Positions 25,100 to 40,074 of a DNA stretch of 64,000 bases are shown piece after piece (the stretch's first letter is position 1; every line of letters starts with the position of its first letter). The notes under the pieces were generated by a model. It was not told where the DNA came from. It did not search any database and saw nothing but the letters and a program-made list of their open reading frames with translations. Source of the DNA: Thalassorhabdomicrobium marinisediminis. Its GTDB lineage: Bacteria > Pseudomonadota > Alphaproteobacteria > Rhodobacterales > Rhodobacteraceae. Location of the stretch: assembly GCF_003072065.1 (NCBI RefSeq), contig NZ_QCYG01000007.1, positions 124,001-188,000 on the forward strand, written 5' to 3'. The position numbers were made by a program, and so were the translations under genes.

Positions 25100-26023
25100 A
25101 TGACCCCACAGAACATCATCCTCGTCGGCGCGCCGGTGGACAGTGGCAAGGACCGCAAGGGCTGCATCATGGGCCCCGACGCCTTCCGCACCGCACGACT
25201 GGCCGAAACCCTGACCGAACTGGGCCACAGCGTCACCGACACCGGCAACCTGACACCGGAAGAGACAGACATCGCCGAGCATCCCCACCTCGTCGCCCTG
25301 CCCCAGACCGTGGGCTGGACGCGCCGCCTGAAGACCACCGCCAAAAAGGTCGCGGCCGAAGGTCTGCCGATCTTCCTTGGCGGCGACCATTCGCTGGCGC
25401 TGGGCACCGTGGCGGGGATCGCCGATCACGCTGCCGAACAGGGCCGACCGCTTTTCGTGCTCTGGCTGGACGCGCACAGCGACTTCCACACGCCGCAAAG
25501 CACCGACAGCGGCAACCTGCACGGCACGCCGGTGGGCTATTTCACCGGCCGCGCGGGCTTTGATGACTTCCCCGAGGTGGGCAATCCGGTCCCGGCCGAG
25601 AACGTCTGCATGATCGGGCTGCGCTCGGTCGATCCGGCGGAACACGAAGCGCTGGCGCAGACGAAGATGGCGCTGGCGGATATGCGCGCCATCGACGAAG
25701 GCGGCATCCGCGCGCCGCTGGCGGAGTTCCTCGACAAGGTTGCGGCGGCCGGTGGCCTGCTGCACGTCTCGCTCGATGTGGATTTCCTCGACCCCACCAT
25801 CGCCCCGGCCGTGGGCACCACCGTGCCCGGCGGCGCGACCATGCGCGAAGGCCATCTGGTGATGGAGATGCTGCACGATTCCGGGCTGGTCACCTCGCTC
25901 GATCTGGTCGAGCTCAACCCCTTCATGGATGACCGTGGCAAGACGGCGCACCTGATGGTGGATCTGACCGCGTCACTCATGGGCCGCCGGGTGTTCGACC
26001 GCCCGACCCGGTCTTTTGCCTGA
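25100..26023 (+). CDS. rocF: arginase
   Basis: Hydrolyses L-arginine to ornithine and urea (Mn-dependent, cytoplasm). The 307-residue protein shows all three ureohydrolase metal motifs: FLGGDHSLALGT, LWLDAHSDFHTP and HVSLDVDFLDPTIAPAVGT. VGAPVDSGKDRKGCIMGPDAFR at the N-terminus and SLDLVELNPFMDDRGKTAHL near the C-terminus separate it from agmatinases. ATG 25100 follows AGGAG; the frame is open much further upstream, but that part crosses the divergent promoter and the lrp gene. It is followed after 18 bases by ornithine cyclodeaminase. Confidence 0.95.
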   Translation: MTPQNIILVGAPVDSGKDRKGCIMGPDAFRTARLAETLTELGHSVTDTGNLTPEETDIAEHPHLVALPQTVGWTRRLKTTAKKVAAEGLPIFLGGDHSLALGTVAGIADHAAEQGRPLFVLWLDAHSDFHTPQSTDSGNLHGTPVGYFTGRAGFDDFPEVGNPVPAENVCMIGLRSVDPAEHEALAQTKMALADMRAIDEGGIRAPLAEFLDKVAAAGGLLHVSLDVDFLDPTIAPAVGTTVPGGATMREGHLVMEMLHDSGLVTSLDLVELNPFMDDRGKTAHLMVDLTASLMGRRVFDRPTRSFA

Positions 26024-26041
26024 TTTTTGAAAGGAGCTCCC

Positions 26042-27091
26042 ATGACCCTCGCCCCGTCCAAACTGGCCCTTGTGCCCTTCGTTTCTGTCGACAACATGAT
26101 GCGCCTTGTCCACCACCACGGGCTGGATGCCATGCTGCGGATGCTCGCCGATGCCATCGAAGAAGATTTCCTTCGCTGGGAGGCGTTCGACAAGACGCCG
26201 CGCGTGGCCTCGCATTCCGAGGTCGGCGTCATCGAACTGATGCCCACCTCCGACGGAGAGCTTTACGGCTTCAAATACGTCAACGGTCACCCCAAGAACA
26301 CCGCCGAGGGGCTACAGACCGTCACCGCCTTCGGCCTCTTGGCAGACGTGCACTCGGGCTATCCGGTGCTGCTGTCCGAGATGACCCTGCTCACCGCGCT
26401 GCGCACGGCGGCCATGTCGGCGCTGGCGGCGAAACATCTGGCCCCCGAGGGGGCCACCACCATGGCGATGATCGGCAACGGCGCGCAGTCGGAATTCCAG
26501 TGCCGCGCGTTTCAGGCGATCTGCGGCGTGGACACCGTGCGCCTTTATGACACCGACCCTGCGGCGACGCGGAAGTGTGCGGCCAATCTCGAAGGCTCCG
26601 GCCTGACCGTGATCTCTTGCACGACCCCCGAGGATGCGGTCACCGGCGCGCAGATCATCACCACCTGCACCGCCGACAAGCAGAACGCGACGGTGCTGAC
26701 CGACAACATGGTGGGCGCCGGCGTGCACATCAACGCCATCGGCGGCGACTGCCCGGGCAAGACGGAGTTGCACAGCGACATCCTGCACCGCTCGGACATT
26801 TTCGTAGAGTTCCCGCCCCAGACCCGCGTCGAAGGCGAGATTCAGGCGCTGGCCGAGGATCACCCGGTGATCGAGCTGCACGAAGTCTTCGCGGGCAAGA
26901 CGCCGGGCCGCCGCGACGCGCGCCAGATCACGCTGTTCGACAGCGTCGGCTTCGCGATCGAGGATTTCTCGGCCCTGCGCTGCATCCACAAGGCGATCAA
27001 GGGAACCGATTACTACATCGACCTCGACATGCTGGCCGACCCGGACGACCCGCGCGACCTTTACGGCATGCTCGCCCGCGCCAAGTCCTGA
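26042..27091 (+). CDS. ornithine cyclodeaminase
   Basis: Converts ornithine to proline and ammonia using NAD+; cytoplasmic, mu-crystallin family. The 349-residue protein carries FVSVDNMMRLVHHHGLDAML at the start, YGFKYVNGHPKNTAEGLQTVTAFGLLADVHSGYPVLLSEMTLLTALRTAAMSALAAKHLA, the NAD loop MIGNGAQSEFQ (GxGxQ) and GVHINAIGGDCPGKTEL. It is therefore a proline-forming cyclodeaminase, not alanine dehydrogenase. ATG 26042 follows AAGGAG. With arginase upstream it completes arginine to proline, releasing urea and ammonia. Confidence 0.94.
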   Translation: MTLAPSKLALVPFVSVDNMMRLVHHHGLDAMLRMLADAIEEDFLRWEAFDKTPRVASHSEVGVIELMPTSDGELYGFKYVNGHPKNTAEGLQTVTAFGLLADVHSGYPVLLSEMTLLTALRTAAMSALAAKHLAPEGATTMAMIGNGAQSEFQCRAFQAICGVDTVRLYDTDPAATRKCAANLEGSGLTVISCTTPEDAVTGAQIITTCTADKQNATVLTDNMVGAGVHINAIGGDCPGKTELHSDILHRSDIFVEFPPQTRVEGEIQALAEDHPVIELHEVFAGKTPGRRDARQITLFDSVGFAIEDFSALRCIHKAIKGTDYYIDLDMLADPDDPRDLYGMLARAKS

Positions 27092-27106
27092 CGCCAGCAC
27101 GAACCG

Positions 27107-27155
27107 CCCTTCTTTGGTTCAAAAATACCTCGGGGTTCGGGGCAGCGCCCCGATC
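27107..27155 (+). repeat. dispersed intergenic repeat, copy B
   Basis: CCTTCTTTGGTTCAAAAATA then CCTCGGGG, followed by the hairpin CGGGGCAGCGCCCCG. It has the same core and orientation as the copy after dsbB and lies 15 bases after the cyclodeaminase stop. The remaining sequence up to gyrA holds further GC-rich inverted repeats and presumably the gyrA promoter. Confidence 0.65.
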
Positions 27156-27334
27156 CCGCCCCCTGATCCCGCGCCCGCCAGCACGGGGCCGGATGCCCCC
27201 ATCGGGCACCGGCCCCGCCGATTTGCGCCACTTCCTGTTTGCACCACCCCTATGCTCTGATAGTCTGCGCCCAACAAGATATAGACCATGCGCACCGGCT
27301 CGAATCGGGGGCGCGCAGCGGACAGGCAAATGAC

Positions 27335-30091
<2,757 letters not shown>

Positions 30092-30114
30092 CGCCGCACA
30101 CAATTTGAACCTGC

Positions 30115-30143
30115 AACACGCGCTCGATCCGGGCGCGTGTTTT
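30115..30143 (+). terminator. rho-independent terminator of gyrA
   Basis: AACACGCGC (30115-30123) pairs with GCGCGTGTT (30133-30141) across a nine-base loop and is followed by TTT. It lies 24 bases after the gyrA stop. Confidence 0.75.
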
Positions 30144-30321
30144 GCATCGACGCCCCGCGTGTGCCATGGCCGCCTTTTGCCGCCGTGGCAGGAAGGCAAC
30201 GCATTCGGGTCGAGGCACCAAGACAGGCGAAATACCGGCCAACTCCATTGTTCCCGCACAGGGTTAGCGGTATCACACCCGTGCAATTATGCAGTGTTTT
30301 CAAGCTGAACGGACCATTAAC

Positions 30322-31191
30322 GTGACCATCAAAGCAACTACTCTTGCCCTGCCTATTCTGGCACTGGGCACCTCTGCTCTAGCTCAGGGCATCGAATACC
30401 AAAGCTTCGGCGCAGGCTACAGCAACCTCTCTACCGGCGGGAGCGATGGCAGCCTGTTCAGCCTCGGCGGCGGTCTGGATTACCGCTCGGGCGGGTTCGT
30501 GTTCAACGGCAGCACCGGCTACCTTGATCTTGAGGACGACATTACTCTCACCGCACTCGACATGCGCGCTGGCTATTTCATTGTGCCGCAAGCGGCTGTT
30601 TATGTAGGCCTTGACTACATCGACGTCGAAGGTTTCGATCTGACGATCTACAACATCGGTGGCGAATACCAGTTCGGCCCCGGCGCCGTGGGTATCAACC
30701 TGAGCGAGCCGGATGTGAGCGGCGCCGAGACGATCACCACCGTCTATGGCGGCTATTCGGTCATGCCACAGCTTGAGATGAGCCTTGCGATCACCGAAGT
30801 CGACGGTGAAACCGGGGCCACGTTCGCGTCAGATTTCGATCTGGGCGGTAGCGAATTTGCTGCGACCTATATGACCTCTGATGGCATCGATATTTTCGCC
30901 GTGAACGGCAACTACGATCTTGGCAACAATTTCCGCGTCGGCGGCGGCTATGCCGATTTCGACGGCGACGTAGACCTCGTCTCGGTCAGCGGTGGCTATG
31001 AGATGCGCAACGACATGTGGCTCGACGTGTCCTACGGGCAGGCATCCTTCAGCGGTGGCCCGGACATCGACGTTCTGGGCTTTGCCCTGTCCTTCGAAAC
31101 CGGCCGCGAATCGCTGCTGGTGGACCGCGCCTCGACCGCGCAGGCCGATGCCTTGGGCGTTCTGGGCGATGTCTTCGCCCCCATGCGCTAA
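30322..31191 (+). CDS. outer-membrane beta-barrel (porin-like) protein
   Basis: 289 residues starting with GTG at 30322, chosen because it opens directly into a signal peptide (TIKATTLALPILALGTSALA, cleavage before QG). An in-frame ATG eleven codons upstream would put a charged stretch ahead of it. The mature part is a run of short amphipathic strands rich in Gly, Tyr, Phe and Asp (YQSFGAGYSNLSTGG, FNGSTGYLDLED, VYVGLDYIDVEGFDL, FRVGGGYADFDGDVDL). It is acidic, as expected of marine porins. The C-terminus (GDVFAPMR) does not end in Phe, unlike the barrel protein at 2953. The ligand is unknown. It has its own terminator. Confidence 0.8.
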   Translation: MTIKATTLALPILALGTSALAQGIEYQSFGAGYSNLSTGGSDGSLFSLGGGLDYRSGGFVFNGSTGYLDLEDDITLTALDMRAGYFIVPQAAVYVGLDYIDVEGFDLTIYNIGGEYQFGPGAVGINLSEPDVSGAETITTVYGGYSVMPQLEMSLAITEVDGETGATFASDFDLGGSEFAATYMTSDGIDIFAVNGNYDLGNNFRVGGGYADFDGDVDLVSVSGGYEMRNDMWLDVSYGQASFSGGPDIDVLGFALSFETGRESLLVDRASTAQADALGVLGDVFAPMR

Positions 31192-31210
31192 GCCACATCC
31201 ATCGCATGAG

Positions 31211-31239
31211 AAGCCCGGCCATTTCGGCCGGGCTTTTTT
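31211..31239 (+). terminator. rho-independent terminator of the porin-like gene
   Basis: AGCCCGGCC (31212-31220) pairs with GGCCGGGCT (31226-31234), with an ATTTC loop and a T run to 31239. Textbook form. Confidence 0.93.
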
Positions 31240-31326
31240 CGTGGCAGGATAGGAGCGCGTGCCGTTCCTGCACCGCCGCGCCATTCCGCCCTTTCATTGC
31301 GGCGCGGGACGTCCTATCTGACGGCC

Positions 31327-32661
31327 ATGACAGAAAAACTCCATATCATCGGCGGCGGCATGGCCGGGTCGGAAGCGGCCTGGCAGGCGGCGCAACAGGG
31401 CGCCCAGGTCGTGATCCACGAAATGCGCCCCAAGGTCGAAACCTTCGCCCACCGCACCGGCCATCTGGCCGAGATGGTGTGCTCGAATTCCTTCCGCTCG
31501 GACGACGACGAACAGAACGCCGTGGGCCTGTTGCATTGGGAAATGCGCGCCGCCAACGGGGTGATCATCCAAACCGCGGACCGGCACAAACTGCCCGCGG
31601 GTGGCGCGCTGGCCGTGGACCGGGACCCTTTCGCCGAAAGCGTGACCCAAGCTTTAACATCGCATCCTAACATATCGGTATCGCACGAAGAAATCGACAC
31701 GCTGCCCGATGACGGGCAGTGGATCATCGCCACCGGCCCGCTGACCTCGGGCAAGCTGGCCGAGGCAATCGCCAGTGAGACCGGGGCCGAGGCGCTGGCG
31801 TTTTTCGACGCCATCGCGCCCATCGTCTATGCCGACAGCATCGACATGAGCAAAGCCTGGATGCAGTCGCGCTACGACAAGGGCGAAACCGAGGCAGAGC
31901 GCACCGCCTACCTGAACTGTCCGATGACGAAAGAGGATTACGAAGGCTTCATCGACGCCCTGCTGGCGGCGGAAAAGACCGCGTTCAAGGAAGGTGAAAC
32001 CGCGGGCTATTTCGACGGTTGCCTGCCCATTGAGGTCATGGCGGAACGGGGGCGCGAAACCCTGCGGTTCGGTCCGATGAAACCCGTGGGGCTGACCAAT
32101 CCGCACCAGCCTGAGGTGAAGCCCTATGCAGTGGTGCAGCTGCGCCGGGACAACGCCCTTGGCACGCTTTACAATATCGTAGGCTTCCAGACCAAGATGA
32201 AGTATGGCGCGCAAGTCGATGTTTTTAAACGTATTCCGGGCCTTGAAAATGCCAGTTTCGCGCGACTTGGCGGCATCCACCGCAACACGTTCCTGAACGC
32301 GCCGACGTTGCTGGACGACCGGATGCGCCTGAAATCGAAGCCGAATATTCGTTTTGCCGGACAGATCACCGGCGTTGAAGGCTACGTTGAAAGTGCGGCC
32401 ATGGGGCTTTTGGCGGGCCGGTTGGCGGCCGCCGAGCTGCGCGGAGAGACGCTGCCCCCGGTGCCTGCTACTACCGCCACCGGCGCGCTGGTGACCCACA
32501 TCACCGGCGGGGCCGACGCCAAGACCTTCCAGCCCATGAACGTCAATTTCGGCCTGTTCCCTCCGGTGGAGGGGCTGAAAGGCGGACGCCGCGGGCGCAA
32601 GGATCGCTACAAGGCCTATACGGACCGCGCCAAGGCGGACTGGACGGCCTGGCTGGGATGA
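31327..32661 (+). CDS. trmFO: methylenetetrahydrofolate-tRNA-(uracil-5-)-methyltransferase
   Basis: Makes 5-methyluridine at position 54 of the tRNA T-loop using methylene-THF and FADH2 (the folate route, instead of SAM-dependent TrmA). 444 residues. The FAD motif is [21 protein letters not shown], with MRP...[49 protein letters not shown] and [11 protein letters not shown]-type [13 protein letters not shown], plus the C-terminal [25 protein letters not shown] 31327 starts just before the Rossmann strand; an upstream in-frame ATG adds ten non-conserved residues. gluQ follows after 55 bases, so two tRNA-modification genes lie together. Confidence 0.96.
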   Translation: MTEKLHIIGGGMAGSEAAWQAAQQGAQVVIHEMRPKVETFAHRTGHLAEMVCSNSFRSDDDEQNAVGLLHWEMRAANGVIIQTADRHKLPAGGALAVDRDPFAESVTQALTSHPNISVSHEEIDTLPDDGQWIIATGPLTSGKLAEAIASETGAEALAFFDAIAPIVYADSIDMSKAWMQSRYDKGETEAERTAYLNCPMTKEDYEGFIDALLAAEKTAFKEGETAGYFDGCLPIEVMAERGRETLRFGPMKPVGLTNPHQPEVKPYAVVQLRRDNALGTLYNIVGFQTKMKYGAQVDVFKRIPGLENASFARLGGIHRNTFLNAPTLLDDRMRLKSKPNIRFAGQITGVEGYVESAAMGLLAGRLAAAELRGETLPPVPATTATGALVTHITGGADAKTFQPMNVNFGLFPPVEGLKGGRRGRKDRYKAYTDRAKADWTAWLG

Positions 32662-32716
32662 GGGGCACGGGGCGCGATATCGCAGGGGCCCCACGCGGTC
32701 CCGCGGGGGCCCGCCC

Positions 32717-33586
32717 ATGAGGACCCGGTTCGCCCCGTCCCCCACCGGTCCGCTGCATTTGGGCCACGCATATTCTGCGTTAACAGCGCATGATATGGCC
32801 TTGTCCGCAAAGGGAGAATTCCTTTTGCGGATTGAGGACATCGACCTTACCCGCGCGCGGCCGGAGTGGGAGGCCGCGATCTATAACGATCTGCGCTGGC
32901 TGGGCCTGTCTTGGCCAGAGCCGGTGATGCGCCAGTCGGACCGGATGCCCGCCTATCGCGCGACGTTGCAACAGCTGTGGGCGGAGCGCCTCGCTTTTGC
33001 CTGCAGTTGCACCCGCCGCGACGTGCTCGACGCGCTCTCGGCCCCGCAGGAAGGGGCGGCCCCCGCGACGGGGCCGGACGGGCTGATCTATCCGGGCACC
33101 TGCCGCGCGAACCTGTCGCGGACCGGCACCGCCCCCTATCCCGCCGATACGGCCCTGCGGCTATCGCTGGCGCGGGTGGCTGAGCGGCTCGCCGGGGCCC
33201 CCCTGGTTTTCACCGAGACCGGCGCTGGCCCCGAGGGACAAACCGGCCGCATCACGGTCTCGCTGGACGAAGCGGTCGAGACCATCGGCGACATCGTTCT
33301 GGCGCGTCGTGATCTGGGCACGTCGTATCATCTGTCGGTAGTGCTGGACGATGCGGCGCAGGGCATCACCCATGTGGTGCGCGGGCAGGACCTGTTCGAG
33401 GCCACGAAAATCCATGTGATCCTGCAGCGCCTGCTGGGATTGCCCACGCCGATTTACCACCATCACCGGCTGATCCGCGACGGGGACGGCAAGCGGCTGG
33501 CCAAGCGCGACGACGCTCGCGCGCTGGCGAAATACCGCGCCGAGGGGGCGACGCCCGACGACATTCGCGCCATGGTCGGCCTGTGA
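32717..33586 (+). CDS. gluQ: glutamyl-queuosine tRNA(Asp) synthetase
   Basis: Adds glutamate to queuosine-34 of tRNA-Asp. It is a truncated GluRS-like class I protein of 289 residues without the anticodon-binding domain. It has MRTRFAPSPTGPLHLGHAYSAL (HxGH), LRIEDIDLTRARPEWE, a zinc region FACSCTRRDVL...YPGTCR, VLDDAAQGITHVVRGQDLFEAT, and a KRLAKRDDARAL loop at the KMSKS position. The short length and the SCTR/GTCR zinc ligands separate it from GltX. It is convergent with hisI, ten bases apart. Confidence 0.95.
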   Translation: MRTRFAPSPTGPLHLGHAYSALTAHDMALSAKGEFLLRIEDIDLTRARPEWEAAIYNDLRWLGLSWPEPVMRQSDRMPAYRATLQQLWAERLAFACSCTRRDVLDALSAPQEGAAPATGPDGLIYPGTCRANLSRTGTAPYPADTALRLSLARVAERLAGAPLVFTETGAGPEGQTGRITVSLDEAVETIGDIVLARRDLGTSYHLSVVLDDAAQGITHVVRGQDLFEATKIHVILQRLLGLPTPIYHHHRLIRDGDGKRLAKRDDARALAKYRAEGATPDDIRAMVGL

Positions 33587-33596
33587 CGTGCGGTGG

Positions 33597-33956
33597 TCAG
33601 CCCTCGGGCGCCATCAATTCCACCTCGTCGCCCTCGATGACCGAGGTGTAGAAGCAGGAGCGGCGGTTGGTGTGACAGGCCGGACCGGATTGGTCGACCA
33701 CAGCCAGCAGGCAATCGCGGTCGCAGTCAAGGCGCAGGTCCACCAGACGTTGCACATAGCCCGAGGTCTCTCCCTTCACCCAGAAGGCGCGGCGCGAGCG
33801 CGACCAATAGGTGACCTTGCGCGTCTGCAAGGTCCGCGCGACGGCCTCGGCGTTCATCCAGGCCAGCATCAACACCTCGCCAGAGCGGTGATCCTGCGCG
33901 ATGCAAGGGATCAAGCCGTTGGAATCGTAGGATAATGTGGATGGATCGAAGGTCAT
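33597..33956 (-). CDS. hisI: phosphoribosyl-AMP cyclohydrolase
   Basis: Opens the purine ring of PR-AMP in histidine biosynthesis; zinc/magnesium dependent, cytoplasmic dimer. 119 residues, the size of stand-alone HisI without the HisE domain. Motifs: LIPCIAQDHRSGEVLMLAWMNAEAVA, RKVTYWSRSRRAFWVKGETSGYVQ, then LDCDRDCLLAVVDQSGPACHTNRRSCFY with the zinc cysteines. ATG 33954-33956. It is divergent from the Fe-S scaffold gene with a 71-base shared promoter gap. Confidence 0.96.
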   Translation of the reverse strand: MTFDPSTLSYDSNGLIPCIAQDHRSGEVLMLAWMNAEAVARTLQTRKVTYWSRSRRAFWVKGETSGYVQRLVDLRLDCDRDCLLAVVDQSGPACHTNRRSCFYTSVIEGDEVELMAPEG

Positions 33957-34027
33957 TGCAGGTTTTCCTTTGGCAACCGCGCGCTGCGCGCCTATCTAGA
34001 GGGGCAGATGCACAAAGGCAAACCGAC

Positions 34028-34480
34028 ATGTCCGCAGACACCGACCTTATCAAGCTCTATTCGACCCGCATTCTGGGGCTGGCGGCCGATATTCCCCATC
34101 GCCAGCGGCTTGAAGCGCCGGACGGCACGGCGAAGCGGCGCTCGCCGCTCTGCGGCTCGACGGTGACGGTGGATCTGGTGCTGAAGGACGGTCGGATCAG
34201 CGATTACGGGCAGGATGTGAAAGCCTGCGCGCTCGGACAGGCCTCGGCGGCGGTGGTCGGCGCGAACGTCATCGGTCAGGATGAGGCGACGGTGCAAAAA
34301 GGGCGCGATCAGCTTCACGCCATGCTGAAAGACGGGGGCGCGGTGCCGGAGGCGCCCTTTGACGGGCTCGAAGTTCTGGCACCCGCGGCGGAGTACAAGA
34401 ACCGCCACGCCTCGATCCTTCTGGCCTTCGACGCGACACTTGACGCTTTTGCGGCTGCCCGCACGGCGCAGGCCCGCTAG
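34028..34480 (+). CDS. iron-sulfur cluster assembly scaffold protein (IscU/NifU-N family)
   Basis: 150-residue U-type scaffold on which [2Fe-2S] clusters may be built. The N-terminus LIKLYSTRILGLAADIPH is followed by the first ligand in RRSPLCGSTVTVDLVLKDGRISDYG, the second in QDVKACALGQASAAVVGANVIG, and a late alanine-rich helix. The third canonical cysteine of IscU is not visible (the region ending EYKNRHASILLAFDATLDAF has none), as in a roseobacter branch of short scaffolds. ATG 34028 opens the conserved helix; the frame is open further upstream but overlaps hisI. Convergent with the SOS-type microprotein unit. Confidence 0.85.
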   Translation: MSADTDLIKLYSTRILGLAADIPHRQRLEAPDGTAKRRSPLCGSTVTVDLVLKDGRISDYGQDVKACALGQASAAVVGANVIGQDEATVQKGRDQLHAMLKDGGAVPEAPFDGLEVLAPAAEYKNRHASILLAFDATLDAFAAARTAQAR

Positions 34481-34492
34481 CCCCCTCCAAAG

Positions 34493-34530
34493 AAAAAAAC
34501 CGCCGCTTTCCGGGACAGGGAAAGCGGCGG
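34493..34530 (-). terminator. strong rho-independent terminator of the 40-residue membrane protein unit
   Basis: Twelve perfect base pairs, CCGCCGCTTTCC (34500-34511) with GGAAAGCGGCGG (34519-34530). On the minus strand it is followed by a seven-T run (complement of 34493-34499). It is about 145 bases beyond the microprotein stop, leaving a long 3' untranslated region. It may also stop the convergent scaffold gene. Confidence 0.92.
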
Positions 34531-34674
34531 CAGGATTGCATTTCGTGAGGCACCGGCGGGGTCGGGACAGGCAGTGTCCCGGGACGCGGCAAGACAGGCA
34601 ATGTCGAACGTCGGCAGATCAGATGGTGGGACACGAGATCCGGGACCACCGGCACGAAACGCGAAGGCAGACAG
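34531..34674 (-). ncRNA. structured 3' untranslated region / possible sRNA
   Basis: 144 bases between the microprotein stop and its terminator. The ends are complementary: CACGAAA near 34654 with TTTCGTG near 34550, closing a long-range helix. Inside are two copies of GACAGGCA(G/A)TGTC, one able to form GGGAC/GTCCC-type pairing. No frame with a ribosome site is apparent. It could simply be 3' UTR, or release a small RNA. Confidence 0.3.
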
Positions 34675-34797
34675 TCAGAACAGATTGGGCAGATAAAGCG
34701 CCGCGAACAGCATCACGATCAGGGCCGCCATACCAAGCGCATCGGCTAGGATCGTCTCGGACGAGCGGACAATAACGCTTTTGATTTCTCTGGCCAT
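34675..34797 (-). CDS. 40-residue single-span membrane protein with LexA and CtrA boxes (SidA-like candidate)
   Basis: The frame starts MAREIKSVIVRSSETILADA and continues into a hydrophobic C-terminal span of about 20 residues (GMAALIVMLFAALYLPNLF). A strong Shine-Dalgarno (GGGAGAGG) lies six bases before ATG 34795-34797. A polar, basic N-terminus followed by one span suggests an N-in inner-membrane peptide. Its promoter holds GAAC-N7-GAAC (34863-34877), the alphaproteobacterial LexA box, placed over a TATAAA -10-like element. A CtrA box (34843-34858) lies just downstream. A strong terminator ends the unit. Caulobacter SidA, a 29-residue SOS-induced inner-membrane inhibitor of FtsW/FtsN, has the same size class and control; homology cannot be claimed from sequence. 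It lies downstream of recG in the same direction. Confidence 0.72.
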   Translation of the reverse strand: MAREIKSVIVRSSETILADALGMAALIVMLFAALYLPNLF

Positions 34798-34842
34798 GAT
34801 CACCTCTCCCTTTCATGTTCCTTCTGTTGCCCCTTTGTTCCA

Positions 34843-34858
34843 TTAACCACGCATTAAC
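34843..34858 (+). promoter_or_regulatory. CtrA binding box TTAA-N7-TTAAC
   Basis: TTAACCACGCATTAAC at 34843-34858 matches the full CtrA consensus TTAA-N7-TTAAC on the plus strand. It is about 46 bases upstream of the 40-residue protein's ATG and just downstream of its predicted transcription start, a repressing position. Confidence 0.7.
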
Positions 34859-34862
34859 GCAA

Positions 34863-34877
34863 GAACTTTATAAGAAC
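34863..34877. promoter_or_regulatory. LexA (SOS) box GAAC-N7-GAAC
   Basis: GAACTTTATAAGAAC is a perfect match to the GAAC/GTTC-N7 direct repeat recognised by alphaproteobacterial LexA. Two further GAAC tetramers follow at 34884 and 34893 with N6 and N5 spacing. On the minus strand the box encloses TATAAA, a likely -10 of the microprotein gene, so LexA would block RNA polymerase directly. Confidence 0.75.
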
Positions 34878-34905
34878 AAACGAGAACAAAAAGAACGAGG
34901 AGGTG

Positions 34906-39113
<4,208 letters not shown>

Positions 39114-39274
39114 CTACCCCCATGTTCGTCAGATGTTGCCTGACCCAAGTGATAGGTCCGCACCCCTGTCGCGTCCAGCCCTGCCGTTCGGGATCGGCGC
39201 GGAAAGCGGGCGGTCCCCTGCGGCATGCAACCCGCCATAGGCGTAACCCGCGCCCGCCGCAACACCGGCGCCGG

Positions 39275-39994
39275 TCAGGCGTTGATGGCGATTTTCTGCG
39301 GGTCCTGCTGGTCCATCGGTTCGGGGTCGCGCAACACATAGCCCCTGCCCCAGACGGTTTCGATGTGGTTGTCGCCGCCGGTCGCCTCGGACAGTTTCTT
39401 GCGCAGCTTGCAGATGAAGACGTCGATGATCTTTAACTCGGGCTCATCCATACCGCCGTAGAGGTGGTTGAGGAACATTTCCTTGGTCAGGGTCGTGCCC
39501 TTGCGCAGGCTGAGCAGCTCCAGCATCTGGTATTCCTTGCCGGTGAGATGCACGGGGCTGCCGTCCACCTCAACCGTTTTGGCGTCCAGATTGACCGCGA
39601 TGGCACCAGTCTTGATGATCGACTGGGCGTGCCCCTTGGAGCGGCGGATGATCGCGTGGATCCGGGCCACAAGCTCTTCGCGGTGGAACGGTTTCGTCAT
39701 GTAGTCGTCGGCACCGAAGCCGAAGCCCTTGAGCTTGCTTTCGGTCCCGTCTTCACCGGAGAGGATCAGGATCGGGGTTTCGATCCTGCTCATCCTCAGT
39801 TGGCGCAAAACCTCATGCCCGTTCATGTCGGGCAGGTTGATGTCGAGCAGGATCAGGTCGTAGTCATAGAGCTTCGCAAGGTCGATCCCTTCCTCGCCCA
39901 GGTCGGTCGTATAGACGTTCAGGTTGGCATGGCTGAGCATCAGTTCAATGCTCTTGGCCGTGGATGGATCGTCTTCTACCAGCAATACACGCAT
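39275..39994 (-). CDS. ctrA: cell-cycle response regulator CtrA
   Basis: OmpR-type master regulator of alphaproteobacteria; in Rhodobacterales it governs motility, division-related and gene-transfer-agent functions rather than being strictly essential. 239 residues: receiver domain with the acidic pocket EDD at 7-9, phospho-acceptor Asp51 in [18 protein letters not shown] and Lys of [13 protein letters not shown]; then a winged helix with [53 protein letters not shown], diagnostic for CtrA. It ends KIAINA, so the Ala-Ala C-terminus linked to ClpXP turnover in Caulobacter is missing. ATG 39992-39994 starts the conserved MRVLLVEDD. The promoter has a CtrA-like box. Confidence 0.97.
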   Translation of the reverse strand: MRVLLVEDDPSTAKSIELMLSHANLNVYTTDLGEEGIDLAKLYDYDLILLDINLPDMNGHEVLRQLRMSRIETPILILSGEDGTESKLKGFGFGADDYMTKPFHREELVARIHAIIRRSKGHAQSIIKTGAIAVNLDAKTVEVDGSPVHLTGKEYQMLELLSLRKGTTLTKEMFLNHLYGGMDEPELKIIDVFICKLRKKLSEATGGDNHIETVWGRGYVLRDPEPMDQQDPQKIAINA

Positions 39995-40044
39995 GTCGCT
40001 TCTCCGCTCAGTCGGTGTCTGCCCCCATCTTAGGGTAACAATGG

Positions 40045-40059
40045 TTAACCACACGTTAC
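40045..40059 (+). promoter_or_regulatory. CtrA-like box upstream of ctrA (autoregulation)
   Basis: TTAACCACACGTTAC is TTAA-N7-TTAC, one base from the CtrA consensus and closely similar to the box at 34843 (both contain TTAACCAC). It lies 51 bases upstream of the ctrA ATG, inside the 80-base gap between sciP and ctrA. Autoregulation of ctrA is established in Caulobacter and inferred here. Confidence 0.55.
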
Positions 40060-40074
40060 CGGACCTGAAGAACT

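Noticed and set aside
39124-39138. GTTC-N7-GTTG upstream of ligA as a LexA box
   Set aside because: One essential base differs from GTTC-N7-GTTC and it does not overlap an obvious promoter. Not strong enough to list as a site.
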